From Hymenochaete sp. R1 (lineage: Eukaryota; Basidiomycota; Agaricomycetes; Hymenochaetales; Hymenochaetaceae), in the NCBI GenBank assembly GCA_019400425.1, contig JAFREE010000105.1, positions 22,020 through 86,019 on the forward strand: a DNA stretch of 64,000 nt. The letters run 5' to 3'. Below, piece by piece: positions 24,546 through 34,610 of the stretch. Both the position numbers and the translations under genes were made by a program. The notes beneath the pieces were generated by a model. The model saw nothing but the letters and a program-made list of their open reading frames with translations, did no database searches and was not told the origin of the DNA. The first letter of the stretch is position 1. Each line of letters begins with the position of its first letter.

Positions 24546-24813
24546 TCATTGACATTCTCCTAAATAGGCCCAGATATTCCTGCTTGGCTAGCCAACGTTG
24601 TGAAAAGTTTGACGTGCAAAGAATCTAATTATGATTGAAAGTGAGTTTAGTCCGTAAGGTCATACAAGCAAAAGGGGGTGAAGGCAAAAACGAGGCATTT
24701 GTTCTGTGTACACTTTGCTTAGGCAATGCAATTTCTCGTCTGAGAAATTCATATTCTGGTCCATAGATAGGTTCGACGCATTGTCGACTCGATCGATGGG
24801 TATTCTAACAAGA

Positions 24814-25738
24814 CTAGTCATAATCACCACCTAGCCCAGCAAGCGTTAGAAAGTAAACCCCTTCAGTTATAAATTTGCACAGAAAACGTTTACTCACCAC
24901 CGCCGTCTCCGCCTCCTCCATCACCCAAATCGTCGGCGTCATCTCCCTCTCCGTTATCAAAGTAGTTCTCGGCATAGTCGTTATCATATTCCTCGTCCAC
25001 ATCGTAGTCTGACCCCGCACCCTGTGAGTTTGCAGTGTCCGATCCTTCCTTGTCCGACGATCCGGCTGCTTTCTCATCTTCAAACAAGTTTGGATCGGCT
25101 AGAGTATCGAGCTTCCGTTTCTTTGATAGCTTCTTCTTGTCTAGGTTCAAAAGGGCTTCGTTAGTCGGGAGAGAAAGCGGAGCATCGAATGGCGTGCCTT
25201 TCTTTTTCCGTTTTGGGTTGAAGTAGTCTTCAAAAATCTCGGCTGGAAAGAACGGTTGGTGTAGGTCCTTCCTCTTCAATGTCGGCTGGGCCGCTGGTGA
25301 GGGTCGGTACTTGTCCGAATATCTTGGTAGTTCTGCAATTATGATAAGTACGAGCTATGAGTAAAGGATAGATGTGCGTACCGTCTGACTTCGTCGTCTC
25401 GACTAAATAATATTGCGAGGTCCTCAGACGTGTCGCAAATCCTTCCTGTAGCTCGCATATACGTCGCTCTTCCTCCGACGGCGCTGTTAGTTGTGGTAAA
25501 GAGTCCATTGACTAGGACAATCACAGCGTTTTTACCGCACAATACATGAATGCTCGGCTCAGCCAATATGCCAAAGGTGTCAAGAATGATGGAATGAAGG
25601 GCGCACAGGATACAGCTCGCCAGCTTCGCGAGACATGTTCTGGATATCTGCGAACGAGAGACCCATCGGCGGAGGGTTACTATTGTTAAAGCCACCCCTT
25701 CCGCCGCCTCTACCACCTCCTCTTCCTCCCCTTGACAT
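24814..25738 (-). CDS. RPC31: RNA polymerase III subunit Rpc31 (RPC7/C31)
   Basis: Part of the Pol III-specific Rpc82-Rpc34-Rpc31 initiation trimer in the nucleus. Four exons (25738-25607, 25511-25382, 25332-24898, 24830-24814) give 237 residues. Order of features: an Arg-Gly-rich N-terminus (RGG repeats), NNSNPPPMGLSFADIQNMSR, EEERRICELQEGFATRLRTS, LPRYSDKYRPSPAAQ, HQPFFPAEIFEDYFNPKRKK, and a long acidic tail of Asp/Glu/Gly ending GGGDYD. This matches Rpc31 layout and length. The last coding exon is only 17 bases. Acidic-tail length varies among species. The 661-bp space upstream to CAF40 holds its promoter. Confidence 0.92.
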
Positions 25739-26399
25739 TCTTTCTGTTACTTCGGAGGTGGAATTGTTACGGAACGGAAAGCATGATAAAGTGGGCGTGC
25801 TTTCGAGTCACCTTGGTACGATTTGTTTTGATTGTCAACGTCGATCTCGAATTCGGCAACTGCCAGCTCGTAGTTCCACCATCCCGGAAGGGTGATAGAC
25901 AACCGAACTTTCAGGGTTTGGATGAGGCAAAAGATAGTACGTTCTGAAGATGGGATTCAAAAGGCGGGGGTATACAATGAAAATAGGCACTGCGAGGATG
26001 GAACGGTATTATCTTCGTATCTGCGATCTCCTCATCGACCACGTATTGATCATTAAGAAAGCCATGTACAATAGAGCTTACAAAATAGATTCTTCGTGTA
26101 TTACAAGCTCGGCATATGCACTACTGGTAGCTATACAAATTGCTGAAATCTCCAAGATGCAAGATGGAAGATGTGGAAGGTGGGCGAAAGTACAAATGCG
26201 AACAAGAAGGCAAAAGGGGCTGAATTGATATGTAGGTTAAAGCCTAACAAACACATGGTGGGTTGAGAAAGCAAGGAACCGAACACATAATAATGAAGCA
26301 ACAAAAGTGCAAAAAATTAGTGCTCCTCTAGAAGGGGTGCTGGATATTATTTTGGTCACGGAAGTTATAATGAAACGTGAAAGCTAAACGAGAAATGCG
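25739..26399. other. Intergenic, 661 bp
   Basis: RPC31 promoter and CAF40 3' flank. A plus-strand open frame (25950-26228, 92 codons) has no recognisable feature and is not called. Confidence 0.5.
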
Positions 26400-27579
26400 T
26401 CAATTGAGATCGCTGAGGTTGTTTTGAAGGGTAGCCAGGCATCGTTTTGTGACTTGATCGCCTTTTAGTAGGGTGCTGAATGTCTGATCACGGAGTGGTT
26501 CCGGAAGGCAAGTACGGAGCGCCTCACGAGCTCTGTAAACAAGTAACGTCAATGACGGTCTATTTGCAACTTTTTAAAATCACTCACTTAGGATTGTCGC
26601 TCAGGCGAAGGTAGCATCGAACGACATGCTTGAGGAGACGGACGGCCTGCGTCTCTACAAGTTGACTGACCATATTGCTCAACACAGTCACAACGGCGAA
26701 GAAGCGCTCATAAGTGTGGCAAATGTACGTCAACCCTGTTTCGTCCAAGAGAATCTTCTGCACTATGAAGATGGCGACAGTTTTGGAGAGTTCGCTTCCT
26801 GTCTCCATTATACGGAGGCAGAGAGGTATAATCTCGGTAGATAGGAGGAAATGAATAACTTGAGTATTGTCATTTTGCTTCACAAGCGCTCCGATAACGC
26901 CCAAGGAAGTGAGCCGTAGGTATTCGAATGGTCGGGTTTTGGAAGTTGTGTTGAGAAATGGGTAGAGGAAGAGTGGGATATGGGCGCTTAGGAAAAGCTG
27001 ACGGGTTTCGGAGTGGGAAGCAACGCATTGAAGAAGGGCGAGAGCGTTGCAAACACGGTTCGAGACATGGGCTGTGAGATTTGGCGGGCAGAGAAGGGGG
27101 TATACGGACACAATTTCCTGTAGTAGGGCCGACATGATACCTGAAACAAAACGAATTAGTCGTATCAATACGAAGGTCTCAGACGTCGATATTTCTCGAG
27201 AAAGTAAACAAAACTCACCGAAGGAGTGCCAGAGGACAAGAGCGAGATCATCATATTGCTCTCTTTTCTTGCTCAACTCCAGGAGAGCAGCTTCCCGAGA
27301 GTTGGCGTCCAAAAGGTCGATCACCAAGACATAGATTTTACTCTCGTCTTGTTGTAGCAACTGCTGATGCTGCTGCTGCTGCTGTTGTTGCTGTTGTTGC
27401 GGTAGTCCGGGTATGGAAACACCAAACATTCCAAAGGTGTTCGGGTTCGGCTGTAGAGGGGTTTGGGGTGCCAGTGACGGAGCGGACATGGGGGGCGGTG
27501 TATCACCGTACGCCTGCGCCGCCGACAGACCTCGAGCAGACTGGAAGGACGAATACGGAGTGTGCTGCATGAACGACAT
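26400..27579 (-). CDS. CAF40: CCR4-NOT subunit Caf40/CNOT9 (Rcd1 family)
   Basis: Armadillo-fold subunit of the CCR4-NOT deadenylase, linking it to mRNA-binding partners. Three exons (27579-27219, 27140-26588, 26532-26400) give 348 residues. A poorly conserved Pro/Gln-rich leader of about 75 residues ends with a run of ten Gln, then His and more Gln, encoded by mixed CAA/CAG (27344-27396). The Rcd1 domain then follows with [101 protein letters not shown] and [14 protein letters not shown]. These are near-invariant Caf40 blocks. It is divergent from YRA1 over 316 bp, pairing two mRNA-fate genes head to head. Confidence 0.96.
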
Positions 27580-27895
27580 TGAGGGCAGAGTTTATTTGAA
27601 CGGACGTCCTTGACGCTCGGAGTCGGTCGGTGAGGGAAGAAGGCAAGGAGAGGCGATCATCACTGCATCAGCGTGACATGGTTACCTGTGACGAATTGAC
27701 GTCACGCGTCACAAAGAAAACGGCTGTGCGTTCAAACTCCGCCACGTACAACTCATCAGCTCGTCGCCGTCTTTCTCTCTCTTGCTTTCAAGCCCCCATC
27801 ATCTCTTCCCTGTCGTCGTCGTTTTCGCCTTTCACTTTCTTCTCAATCTCATCTCGCGTCTCTAACAGGAGCTATTCTCAGTGTCACTAGCAGCG
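27580..27895. promoter_or_regulatory. Divergent promoter between CAF40 and YRA1
   Basis: 316 bp between the two ATGs. The stretch 27750-27850 is CT-rich on the plus strand, typical of the leader of highly expressed fungal genes. There is a TGACGTCACG sequence at 27698-27707, a CRE-like palindrome. Role inferred from position. Confidence 0.5.
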
Positions 27896-29493
27896 ATGGA
27901 CAAATCTCTCGACGATGTTGGTATTCTTCATTCTCGTATCCACAGGCCGTAGTCGTTCAACAGCGGAACGGCGACTCGCGTTTCCACACTCTTGACTCAC
28001 TTCAAATTATTTTTTCGTCTTCCCCTTTTGAAGCTCGTCAAGACCTCTAAGACCGGCAAGCGTGGTCAACGCCGCCCGGGTCGTGGTCCCCGCTCGGCCG
28101 TCCTGGGAACGAATAACACAACCGCCGCGAAGGCAGCCTTCAAGAAGAACGTAGCAACCAATCAAACTTCCACTTCTTCTGTCCAGCAGACGGCAGATAA
28201 GATCATGGTGTCCGGTCTTCCTCTGGACGTGAATGACGCGCAAATCAGGGTACACTTATCTCACACATAACATTTGTATTTCGGTACTCATACTTTAATC
28301 TTTAGGAACTGTTTTCAACGACTGTTGGACCTGTCCGCGACATTCAGCTTCATTACACGCCTCAGGGCAAGTGGAACGGATCTGCTACTGTCGCTTTCAA
28401 TCGCAAAGGCGACGGAAATAAGGCTTTCGAACAGTACAACAACCGCCTCATCGATCGAAGTTAGTAATTCGGCTCTTACTTATTCCCCAGACAATTTTGT
28501 CAAGCCCTCGGCCCTCGACCGATTGTCCATACGACGAGCTTGTGTGATGGATAAAGCATGATCTCGCTCTGCTTTTGGATGCGATACTTGTCCAATACCC
28601 CCTACCATGAGGTTGATGGCTACCTTCTTTGAAGAGAAGTTCGTGTGCCGGACTTACCGTGCGAGCCGTCTGTTGGCAAATTTGTTCGGCTCGCGACGAA
28701 GTGTCCTTCCCTCGCGTTCGCTCCTGGTTCGACCGGTTGAGCGAATGTCTATAAATGGTAGCTGGTTTGTCGGAACCTCGACGTTTATGGGGGTCACTAA
28801 TCGCTCCTGACACGTCTTGAAGGTCCGATGTGTAAATCCAGGTGGTCTTAGAAGGTTTTCTTGCACTGGATATGGTTGGGATATTAGTATCAATGATGTG
28901 CATACCTTCAAGGATCTGCGGGCGGACGTAGTGTCATATCACTCCAAGCGAGGAGTTCGTCATCGCGGTCAGGAGATGGGAGGCGGATTGCTTCAATTTC
29001 ACTTGCTACATGGAACAGTCAACTGATCGTCAACTTCTTGTTTCTCATCATGTGTACCATCTTCTACGTTCTGCACATCTTATATCTGTTCCGCCGTCAT
29101 TCGCCATTTACAGAGAAACCCATGAAGATCGAGATCATGGTTGATCCCTCCAAGGTGACGGCTCCGCTTTCGTCGCGCGTTACGCCAGCTGCAACAAAAG
29201 CGGCTATCGCAGGTACGGCTCCTATGGAAGGCGTGCAGAGGTCAGTGATAACGATTGCTCGTTATGGAAGTTTGTATTCATCCGTGTTCAGGACTGGAGG
29301 TCGTCAACGACGTGGTCGTGGCGGTGGACGTCCGAGGAACAACAATCGTCCAGCGAAATCTGCTGAGGACTTGGATGCGGAGATGGAGGTTGGTACTTGT
29401 TTTGCCAATTTTTGTCCAATGTCTCCTAATCCATATCAATAGGACTATTCGGCTGCTTCTGCTGCTCCCGCTGCCGCTGCTACTGCCGCGTGA
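27896..29493 (+). CDS. YRA1: mRNA export adaptor Yra1/ALYREF (RRM protein)
   Basis: TREX-linked nuclear adaptor that hands mRNA to the Mex67 export receptor. Six exons (27896-27916, 28034-28249, 28306-28459, 29114-29240, 29292-29388, 29443-29493) give 221 residues. It starts MDKSLDDLVKTSKTGKRGQR (UAP56-binding-type N-box), then a basic RG region, then the RRM: KIMVSGLPLDVNDAQIRELF, STTVGPVRDIQLHY and KWNGSATVAFNRKGDGNKAF, closing with KKPMKIEIMVD. An RGG-type segment and a C-terminal acidic box follow. Intron 3 is 654 bp, about ten times the local norm. S. cerevisiae YRA1 also carries one large intron used for autoregulation; whether this one does is inference. The exon 1 donor GTTGGT is the weakest boundary. 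Confidence 0.92.
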
Positions 29494-30454
29494 TAGGTGT
29501 AATATATGTGGACGTTCAAAAGTTTTCTCCTTTCGTTTCAATCTCGCTTCTGTTGATATGATACTCCCGACTCTATTCTGTCACGCTTATTATTGTGAAT
29601 TACATATCTAGTATTCTGGACCTTGTCTATGTGATGTGAGCTGTGAGTGTCTCAGGATGCGGAGAACAAGATAAGCTAATTCATGTCTTTAAAAGGCTAT
29701 CGATGAAATGAAATGCTTGCTCGAAACACTCGTAATAATCTGAGTTCTATAGGTACCACCATGCAATTGCAATTCAAGTCGGTGCTTCATGTTTTCGGCA
29801 GAAAATTCAGACTCAAGATGTTGTCGCATGTTTGTCTTTCTACTTTCACCCGTTGCCTTTTTGCTCATATGCAACAAGTGCCCAGGCATGTGTCCATCGG
29901 TTCTGTTCTCTTCATGAACGGAAAGTGAGCCTCCTTTGAGTGGCTGAACGTCTTCAATGTCGCTTACGATCAAGCAAATGAAGTCAACGCGGTGTTTTTT
30001 GCTTTTGCCCCGGCCATCAGTATCCAGGCCCTCAATGAAACCCGCGAACGATCGCTTCGCGGCCCATCATAAGGAAAACATCGTAAGTAGCTATTCCGGC
30101 CGAAGTAAACTCGTGCTCCTGATTTGCCTCGCACTTCCGGTTACGTGTCTGCCGCGCTTCCGCTCATTTCTAGCTACATTTTCTGTATGTCGCACGATTT
30201 TCTGTCATGTTGTATTGATTTTTCAATGGGCATTTTACGCCGTGCCAAGTGACGCGCTTCCACTGCTTTGGTCTGGTCTGTTGGTTCCAGGTCCATAAGG
30301 ACTTGGCCATCTTCTCCCCGCACTTTCGGGATTGCTCTTGCTATAAAAAGAACGTTCCCCGGGTTAGTTCCTCCAACCAGTGAACCACTTCGTTTCGACG
30401 CCTCTGTCCCCACTGTTCAAACCCCTCTCTCCTATACAAGACTCACTTGACGCT
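29494..30454. other. Intergenic upstream of the lectin gene, 961 bp
   Basis: YRA1 3' flank and lectin promoter. A minus-strand open frame of 94 codons (29689-29973) has no support. Apart from the TATA box listed separately nothing was recognised. Confidence 0.5.
30342..30348 (+). promoter_or_regulatory. TATA box of the lectin gene
   Basis: TATAAAA, 113 bp upstream of the lectin ATG, in a CT-rich leader. Position and sequence fit a fungal TATA promoter of a regulated gene. Confidence 0.6.
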
Positions 30455-31041
30455 ATGTTCTCTACGCTTCTTGCCGCGTCCTCCCTCGTGGTCCTTGCTA
30501 CAGCACAAGTCCCTACCACTCCTTCACCCGTCTTCATCAAAACTGGTGTCGACCCTACCTACTGCCTCGGCACTCTCGGCTCCGCCAACAACGATGCTGT
30601 TGCAGTTCTCTTGTGCAACGTCGACGATGCGAACCAGAAATGGTCGTTCGCGAACGGCACGGTGTCGGTGAACGGAAACATGTGCCTTGACGTTACAGAC
30701 GGGAGCGACGTCGATGGGGCCAAGCTTCAGGTGTACTCGTGCACTGAGGGTAACACGAACCAGCAATGGTACTACACTGGCGACAACAGGTTCGTGCCAT
30801 AGTTTCCATCGGGCGAACAGTTGTTGACGAGATTTGACTGTTCTGGTTTGATAGGCTCGCATGGACGAACCACGGCAAGTGCCTCGACCTGACGGACGGC
30901 CGTGTTGCGGGTAGCAAAGCCTCCTACGCAGAGCCTCAGCTCTGGACGTGTCTTGACGGGAACACGAACCAAGTCTGGAACACCGAGTCCGCTACCGCCG
31001 ATTCGACGACCTCATCCGCTGCCGATGCTACGACCGCTTAA
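30455..31041 (+). CDS. Secreted ricin-B-type (R-type) lectin domain protein
   Basis: Predicted secreted carbohydrate-binding beta-trefoil protein; no enzymatic or toxic domain accompanies it. Two exons (30455-30789, 30855-31041) give 173 residues. A signal peptide (MFSTLLAASSLVVLATAQ) leads into a single trefoil with three QxW marks: NQKWSF, NQQWYY and NQVWNT, plus CLDVTDGSDVDG and KCLDLTDGR, which are the paired sugar-site loops. A short Thr/Ser/Ala tail ends the protein. Cysteines are paired as in R-type lectins. The gene is preceded by a TATA box, fitting inducible expression. The ligand cannot be read from sequence. Intron phase closes exactly. Confidence 0.92.
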
Positions 31042-31316
31042 ATTCGAAGATTGTGCAAGAGAATTGCGACATGATTCTTAACGTTTATGTCCGACGGAGA
31101 TGTTCTTGATGGTCCTTGTTTTAATTGATGTTCTTCTCCCGGTAATTGGGTATTTCGGATAATGTAATGGGTTTCGTATTTTGGGAATCTCAATTTGTCT
31201 TCTTTGTATGAGGAAATGAGCGAACATACATTACCCCTCCTCCGCCTACTCTTCGTTCAAGTTGCTTGAATTGAACTCCAAGTCTACGACACACAAGGAC
31301 GCTGAAGCGCAAATCT

Positions 31317-31676
31317 ATGGAAGAGTCAAGAGGTAGCGGCCGGAGGAGGCCAAACGCCACGTCAAAGAATATCGACAAGCTGGAACGTCAACTTTCAGAA
31401 CAAGGAGAAAGACTCAATCAGATCGTCCACTCGAAGCTGGAGAAAGACAACGAAGCGATGAGGATGCGGTACCAAAAGGAGATGCCACGGCTTAAGAAAA
31501 GGCTGGACGAGTTGGCGTCGGAACTCAGCGGCGTGCTTGATGATGGGACACGGAAGGAAAAGGAGGGGGAATATGTCGGGCTGAGAAAGAAATACGATGA
31601 CAACATACAGGAGGCGCAAGAGATGCTCGATAGGCATGATCGCGTGTTAGACTCACTGGCAGTGTGGCACGGATGA
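31317..31676 (+). CDS. Small coiled-coil protein, unknown
   Basis: Intronless ORF of 119 codons. The N-terminus is basic (ESRGSGRRRP), then almost continuous heptad-like helix: NIDKLERQLSEQGERLNQIV, KEMPRLKKRLDELASELSGV and YDDNIQEAQEMLDRHDRVLD. The family is not recognised. It lies 275 bp after the lectin gene on the same strand. The ATG is the first in frame and codon choice resembles neighbours, so it is probably a real gene, but no conservation evidence is available here. Confidence 0.6.
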   Translation: MEESRGSGRRRPNATSKNIDKLERQLSEQGERLNQIVHSKLEKDNEAMRMRYQKEMPRLKKRLDELASELSGVLDDGTRKEKEGEYVGLRKKYDDNIQEAQEMLDRHDRVLDSLAVWHG

Positions 31677-32039
31677 CTTGTGCAACACGAGGAAGGCATG
31701 AATAGCACATATCCCTACATTATCGAGTCTCATGTATAAATATGCACGTTCTCGCTCGGGTAATAGTCTTGTGGTGGTAAAGTTCAACATCCAAGACGCG
31801 GACGGCCCAGATAGCCACAATTCCGAGCTCGATTTATAGAAGGCGTGGAAGCGATCACGTGCGATTCAGAGGCCAGTTCAGCAGTTTCAGCAGTTTCAGC
31901 CTCCTAACTCTCCGTCAACGACCAAGCGGCTGAGACGCGATTGTCACTGTTATCTCTCGTGAAGTACATCCCAATTCTTCACCTATCATCGTTCGTCTGG
32001 ACCGGGAATAATTTGGCTGGGGACCTAATTCAGCTGAGA
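31677..32039. other. Intergenic, 363 bp
   Basis: Probable STN1 promoter and 5' leader. Contains a short direct repeat CAGTTTCAGCAGTTTCAG at 31881-31898. The STN1 frame stays open upstream of its first ATG back to about 31941 without another ATG. Confidence 0.5.
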
Positions 32040-34096
32040 ATGCTCACAACCACGACCGTGGAGAAACTCCTTTGTAAGACTTCAACCTTGCTCCTGACGC
32101 CTCAAAAGCGTAGACGACGGTCATCGTCATCGGCTGGAGAAAGAGTCATATGCAGCGGACCAAGCACCTCTAAAGCAGGAATTTCTTCTCATAGCCCTAT
32201 TAGCGGAGAAGAATATGTCAGAATTGCCAATAGTAAGATATATAGCTGGACCTTCACGAAGTCAGCCATCGCACCGTGTTTCGTGAAGGATGTACTTGAA
32301 ATGAATGCAGACGAGGGTATGTGTCTAATCAACTCACAGACGCGAACTTTAGCGCTGATAATAAAGCTCGTAGACTTTGAACTCTACTGGCTTGGCCGTG
32401 TCCCCTGTCGAAGTGTCAAACTTGTCGGGTTGATTATTGCTGTCGATAAATACGAGAGTCGGGTGCGCGTAAGAAGTGAATATCAACTTCCCATTTCCTT
32501 TCGCTCGGGCGTGTATTGATCGTTTCTAGTTGACGATGGGACTGGCGCAATAGATTGCGATTGTATTTATCCAAGGCCTTCGAAGCAGCCGCAGTCTCCG
32601 AACAAACAGTCGAAAGCGCAAGACGGGCGGATCCACACATCCAATCCTCTTTCGTCACTTGTTCCTCCCAAAATACCTGGCTTTCGTGTAGGGGAATGTG
32701 CAAATTTAACAGGTCGAATAGCTCTCACTAGGACATCGCGAACGGTCAGGGTTGAATTTGGTGGCGCAGGTTCAGTAATTGCTTTTATGCCGTTATCCTC
32801 ATATTGAAGTTTACTTTCTTTAGCACTCTGTAGCAATGCCAATGACGAGCTGCACCATTGGATAAATGTCATGAGGCTTCATCGTGAACATTATCACCTT
32901 AGCGAGCCTTTCTCTATCCCTAAACAGCAAGACATTCCACAGACTGAGACTCAGGAGCCCATCACGATTGGAGATATATCCTCCGAATCTTCGCCCGCGA
33001 CCACGTCTAGTTCGGCAGCCGGATCATCACGACAGTTGCATACGGTACGTTTCCCTATACAAACATATTTTGTATTCCTCGTAGAGCTAAAAAAAATCAG
33101 TCTCCTAAGCGTCCCCGTCTTCGACACCCTTCACGTCTCCGTTCGCGTGATCTCACCGATATGACCTTCCGTATCTACGTCAAGCATTATTTGGATAATG
33201 CTCCTGAATTTTGGGAGTGTACACCCTGCGATGAGGATAATGACGAGGACTTGGATCGCTGCTCTACACCAACTCCCCGGAACAGAGGCAGTAGCATGTC
33301 TCTCACCCCTCGTCCTAGAACAAAAACCCTATCGGCAGCATCCCCAAAAACAATGACTAATGGAAGCCAATTTGGCTTCACTCTAAGCTACCTACGGAGA
33401 GTGCCTATCTTAGCTGGGATGGCTTTCGGGGTAGTACGAGCTGAGACTAAACGCCGAAAGAAGGAAGCTCAGAAACGTGAAATAGAATCTCGCCGCGTTG
33501 GCGTCAGTTCCTCCGTCCCATCGAGACCCTCTGCTTCAGCAACCGCTAAGGAAGAGCCCCCATCAAGAAAAGTGAAGCGTCTCTTTCAGAAGACGATTCG
33601 AGACTTATACAAGGAGGGCAGCATCATCATTTGGGACGGACCGAAACGACCATGCTCACACGCACTTCTAGAAGAAGACGGAGATCAGTTCACGTTCTCA
33701 AGCTGTGCCGGTAGTCTTTGGAAGCCGTCCAATTCAACGCAAAGCACTACAACATCTACACAGTCTTCTTCATCCGTTCCGGACAATTTCGATGATGAAG
33801 ACCTCACGGACCCAAACGATAACGAAGAAGCTTACTTACCAGTTACACCAACATCCATCGCTCAAATCGTTTTACAAACGATAGAAAGTATCACAGCACC
33901 TAAGACCAATACGATGTTCGGACGAAGTCGTGCGAAGCCACCGCCAAAACCTGACGAGATTCTTGAGTATCTTCGCGCCTCAGACGCCCAGTGGGCGAAT
34001 CTGGGTGCGTGGACTATTTTGGATGCGTTAAACGTGCTTCTAGAGGAAGGGAGGGTGTTCAAAGCTGGGGGCGAACGTTGGGCGCTCTGTGCTTGA
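32040..34096 (+). CDS. STN1: CST-complex telomere-capping protein Stn1
   Basis: OB-fold protein that with Ten1 protects telomere ends and controls C-strand fill-in. Five exons (32040-32316, 32374-32475, 32530-32769, 32824-33044, 33101-34096) give about 611 residues. The N-terminal OB-fold is recognisable: IYSWTFTKSAIAPCFVKDVL, DFELYWLGRVPCRSVKLVGL, IIAVDKYESRVRVRIDDGTG and AIDCDCIYP, then GECANLTGRIALTRTSRTVR. The C-terminal half holds a Ser/Thr-rich spacer, a DMTFRIYVKHYLD block, a Lys-rich helix and a winged-helix-like end (PDEILEYLRASDAQWANLGA, LNVLLEEGRVFKAGGERW). All phases close; the intron at 32476 was placed by the IDDGTG frame. The first ATG is uncertain because the frame is open upstream. 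Confidence 0.88.
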
Positions 34097-34264
34097 ACCT
34101 GTGGGGCCATGGTAATCTTGGATATAGCACTCATACTCTATACTTTGTCTTAATATAAATGTTCTAGTCAGTCTGTGCGATTTTGTTCGTGTAATTATGG
34201 GTGGAGGAAGTTGATAATAATCAACTAAAATTTATATAATTATGCAATAAGAACTTGTTTGAAC

Positions 34265-34337
34265 GGGTATCTAGCTCAGTTGGTAGAGCGTTCGCTTCGC
34301 ATGCGAAAGGTCAGGTGTTCGAATCGCCTGTTATCCA
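34265..34337 (+). tRNA. tRNA-Ala (anticodon CGC)
   Basis: 73 bases fold as a cloverleaf: D stem GCTC/GAGC, anticodon stem TTCGC/GCGAA with loop TTCGCAT (anticodon CGC, bases 34298-34300), T arm AGGTG-TTCGAAT-CGCCT. The acceptor has G3-T70, the alanine identity pair, and discriminator A73. One acceptor position (T6-T67) is mismatched. No intron. A T-rich tract follows at 34338-34345 as Pol III terminator. Lies between STN1 and KGD2. Confidence 0.93.
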
Positions 34338-34610
34338 TTTCTTTTCGGTTGTAGTTTTCTCCAACTCGTGTCAGAGACCTTTCAATGATCCAATTCAAAT
34401 AGGGACCGTAAATGACAAGAAACTGACGCAAGTTTCAATCAAACACCGTTCATATAGACAAGTATACCCGATCCACTGACTTTTATGTCTCACAATGGTG
34501 GCATTTGAAGAACGATTTGCGGAGAAGGAGACGGAGAAGGAATGCAAGATAGAGATTAAGTAAACTAAGACACAAAGCAAATAGCTCGACTACAACTAAG
34601 CCAGAGTTCC

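Noticed and set aside
25950..26228. Plus-strand open frame of 92 codons
   Set aside because: No motif, AT-rich context and located in the RPC31 upstream region.
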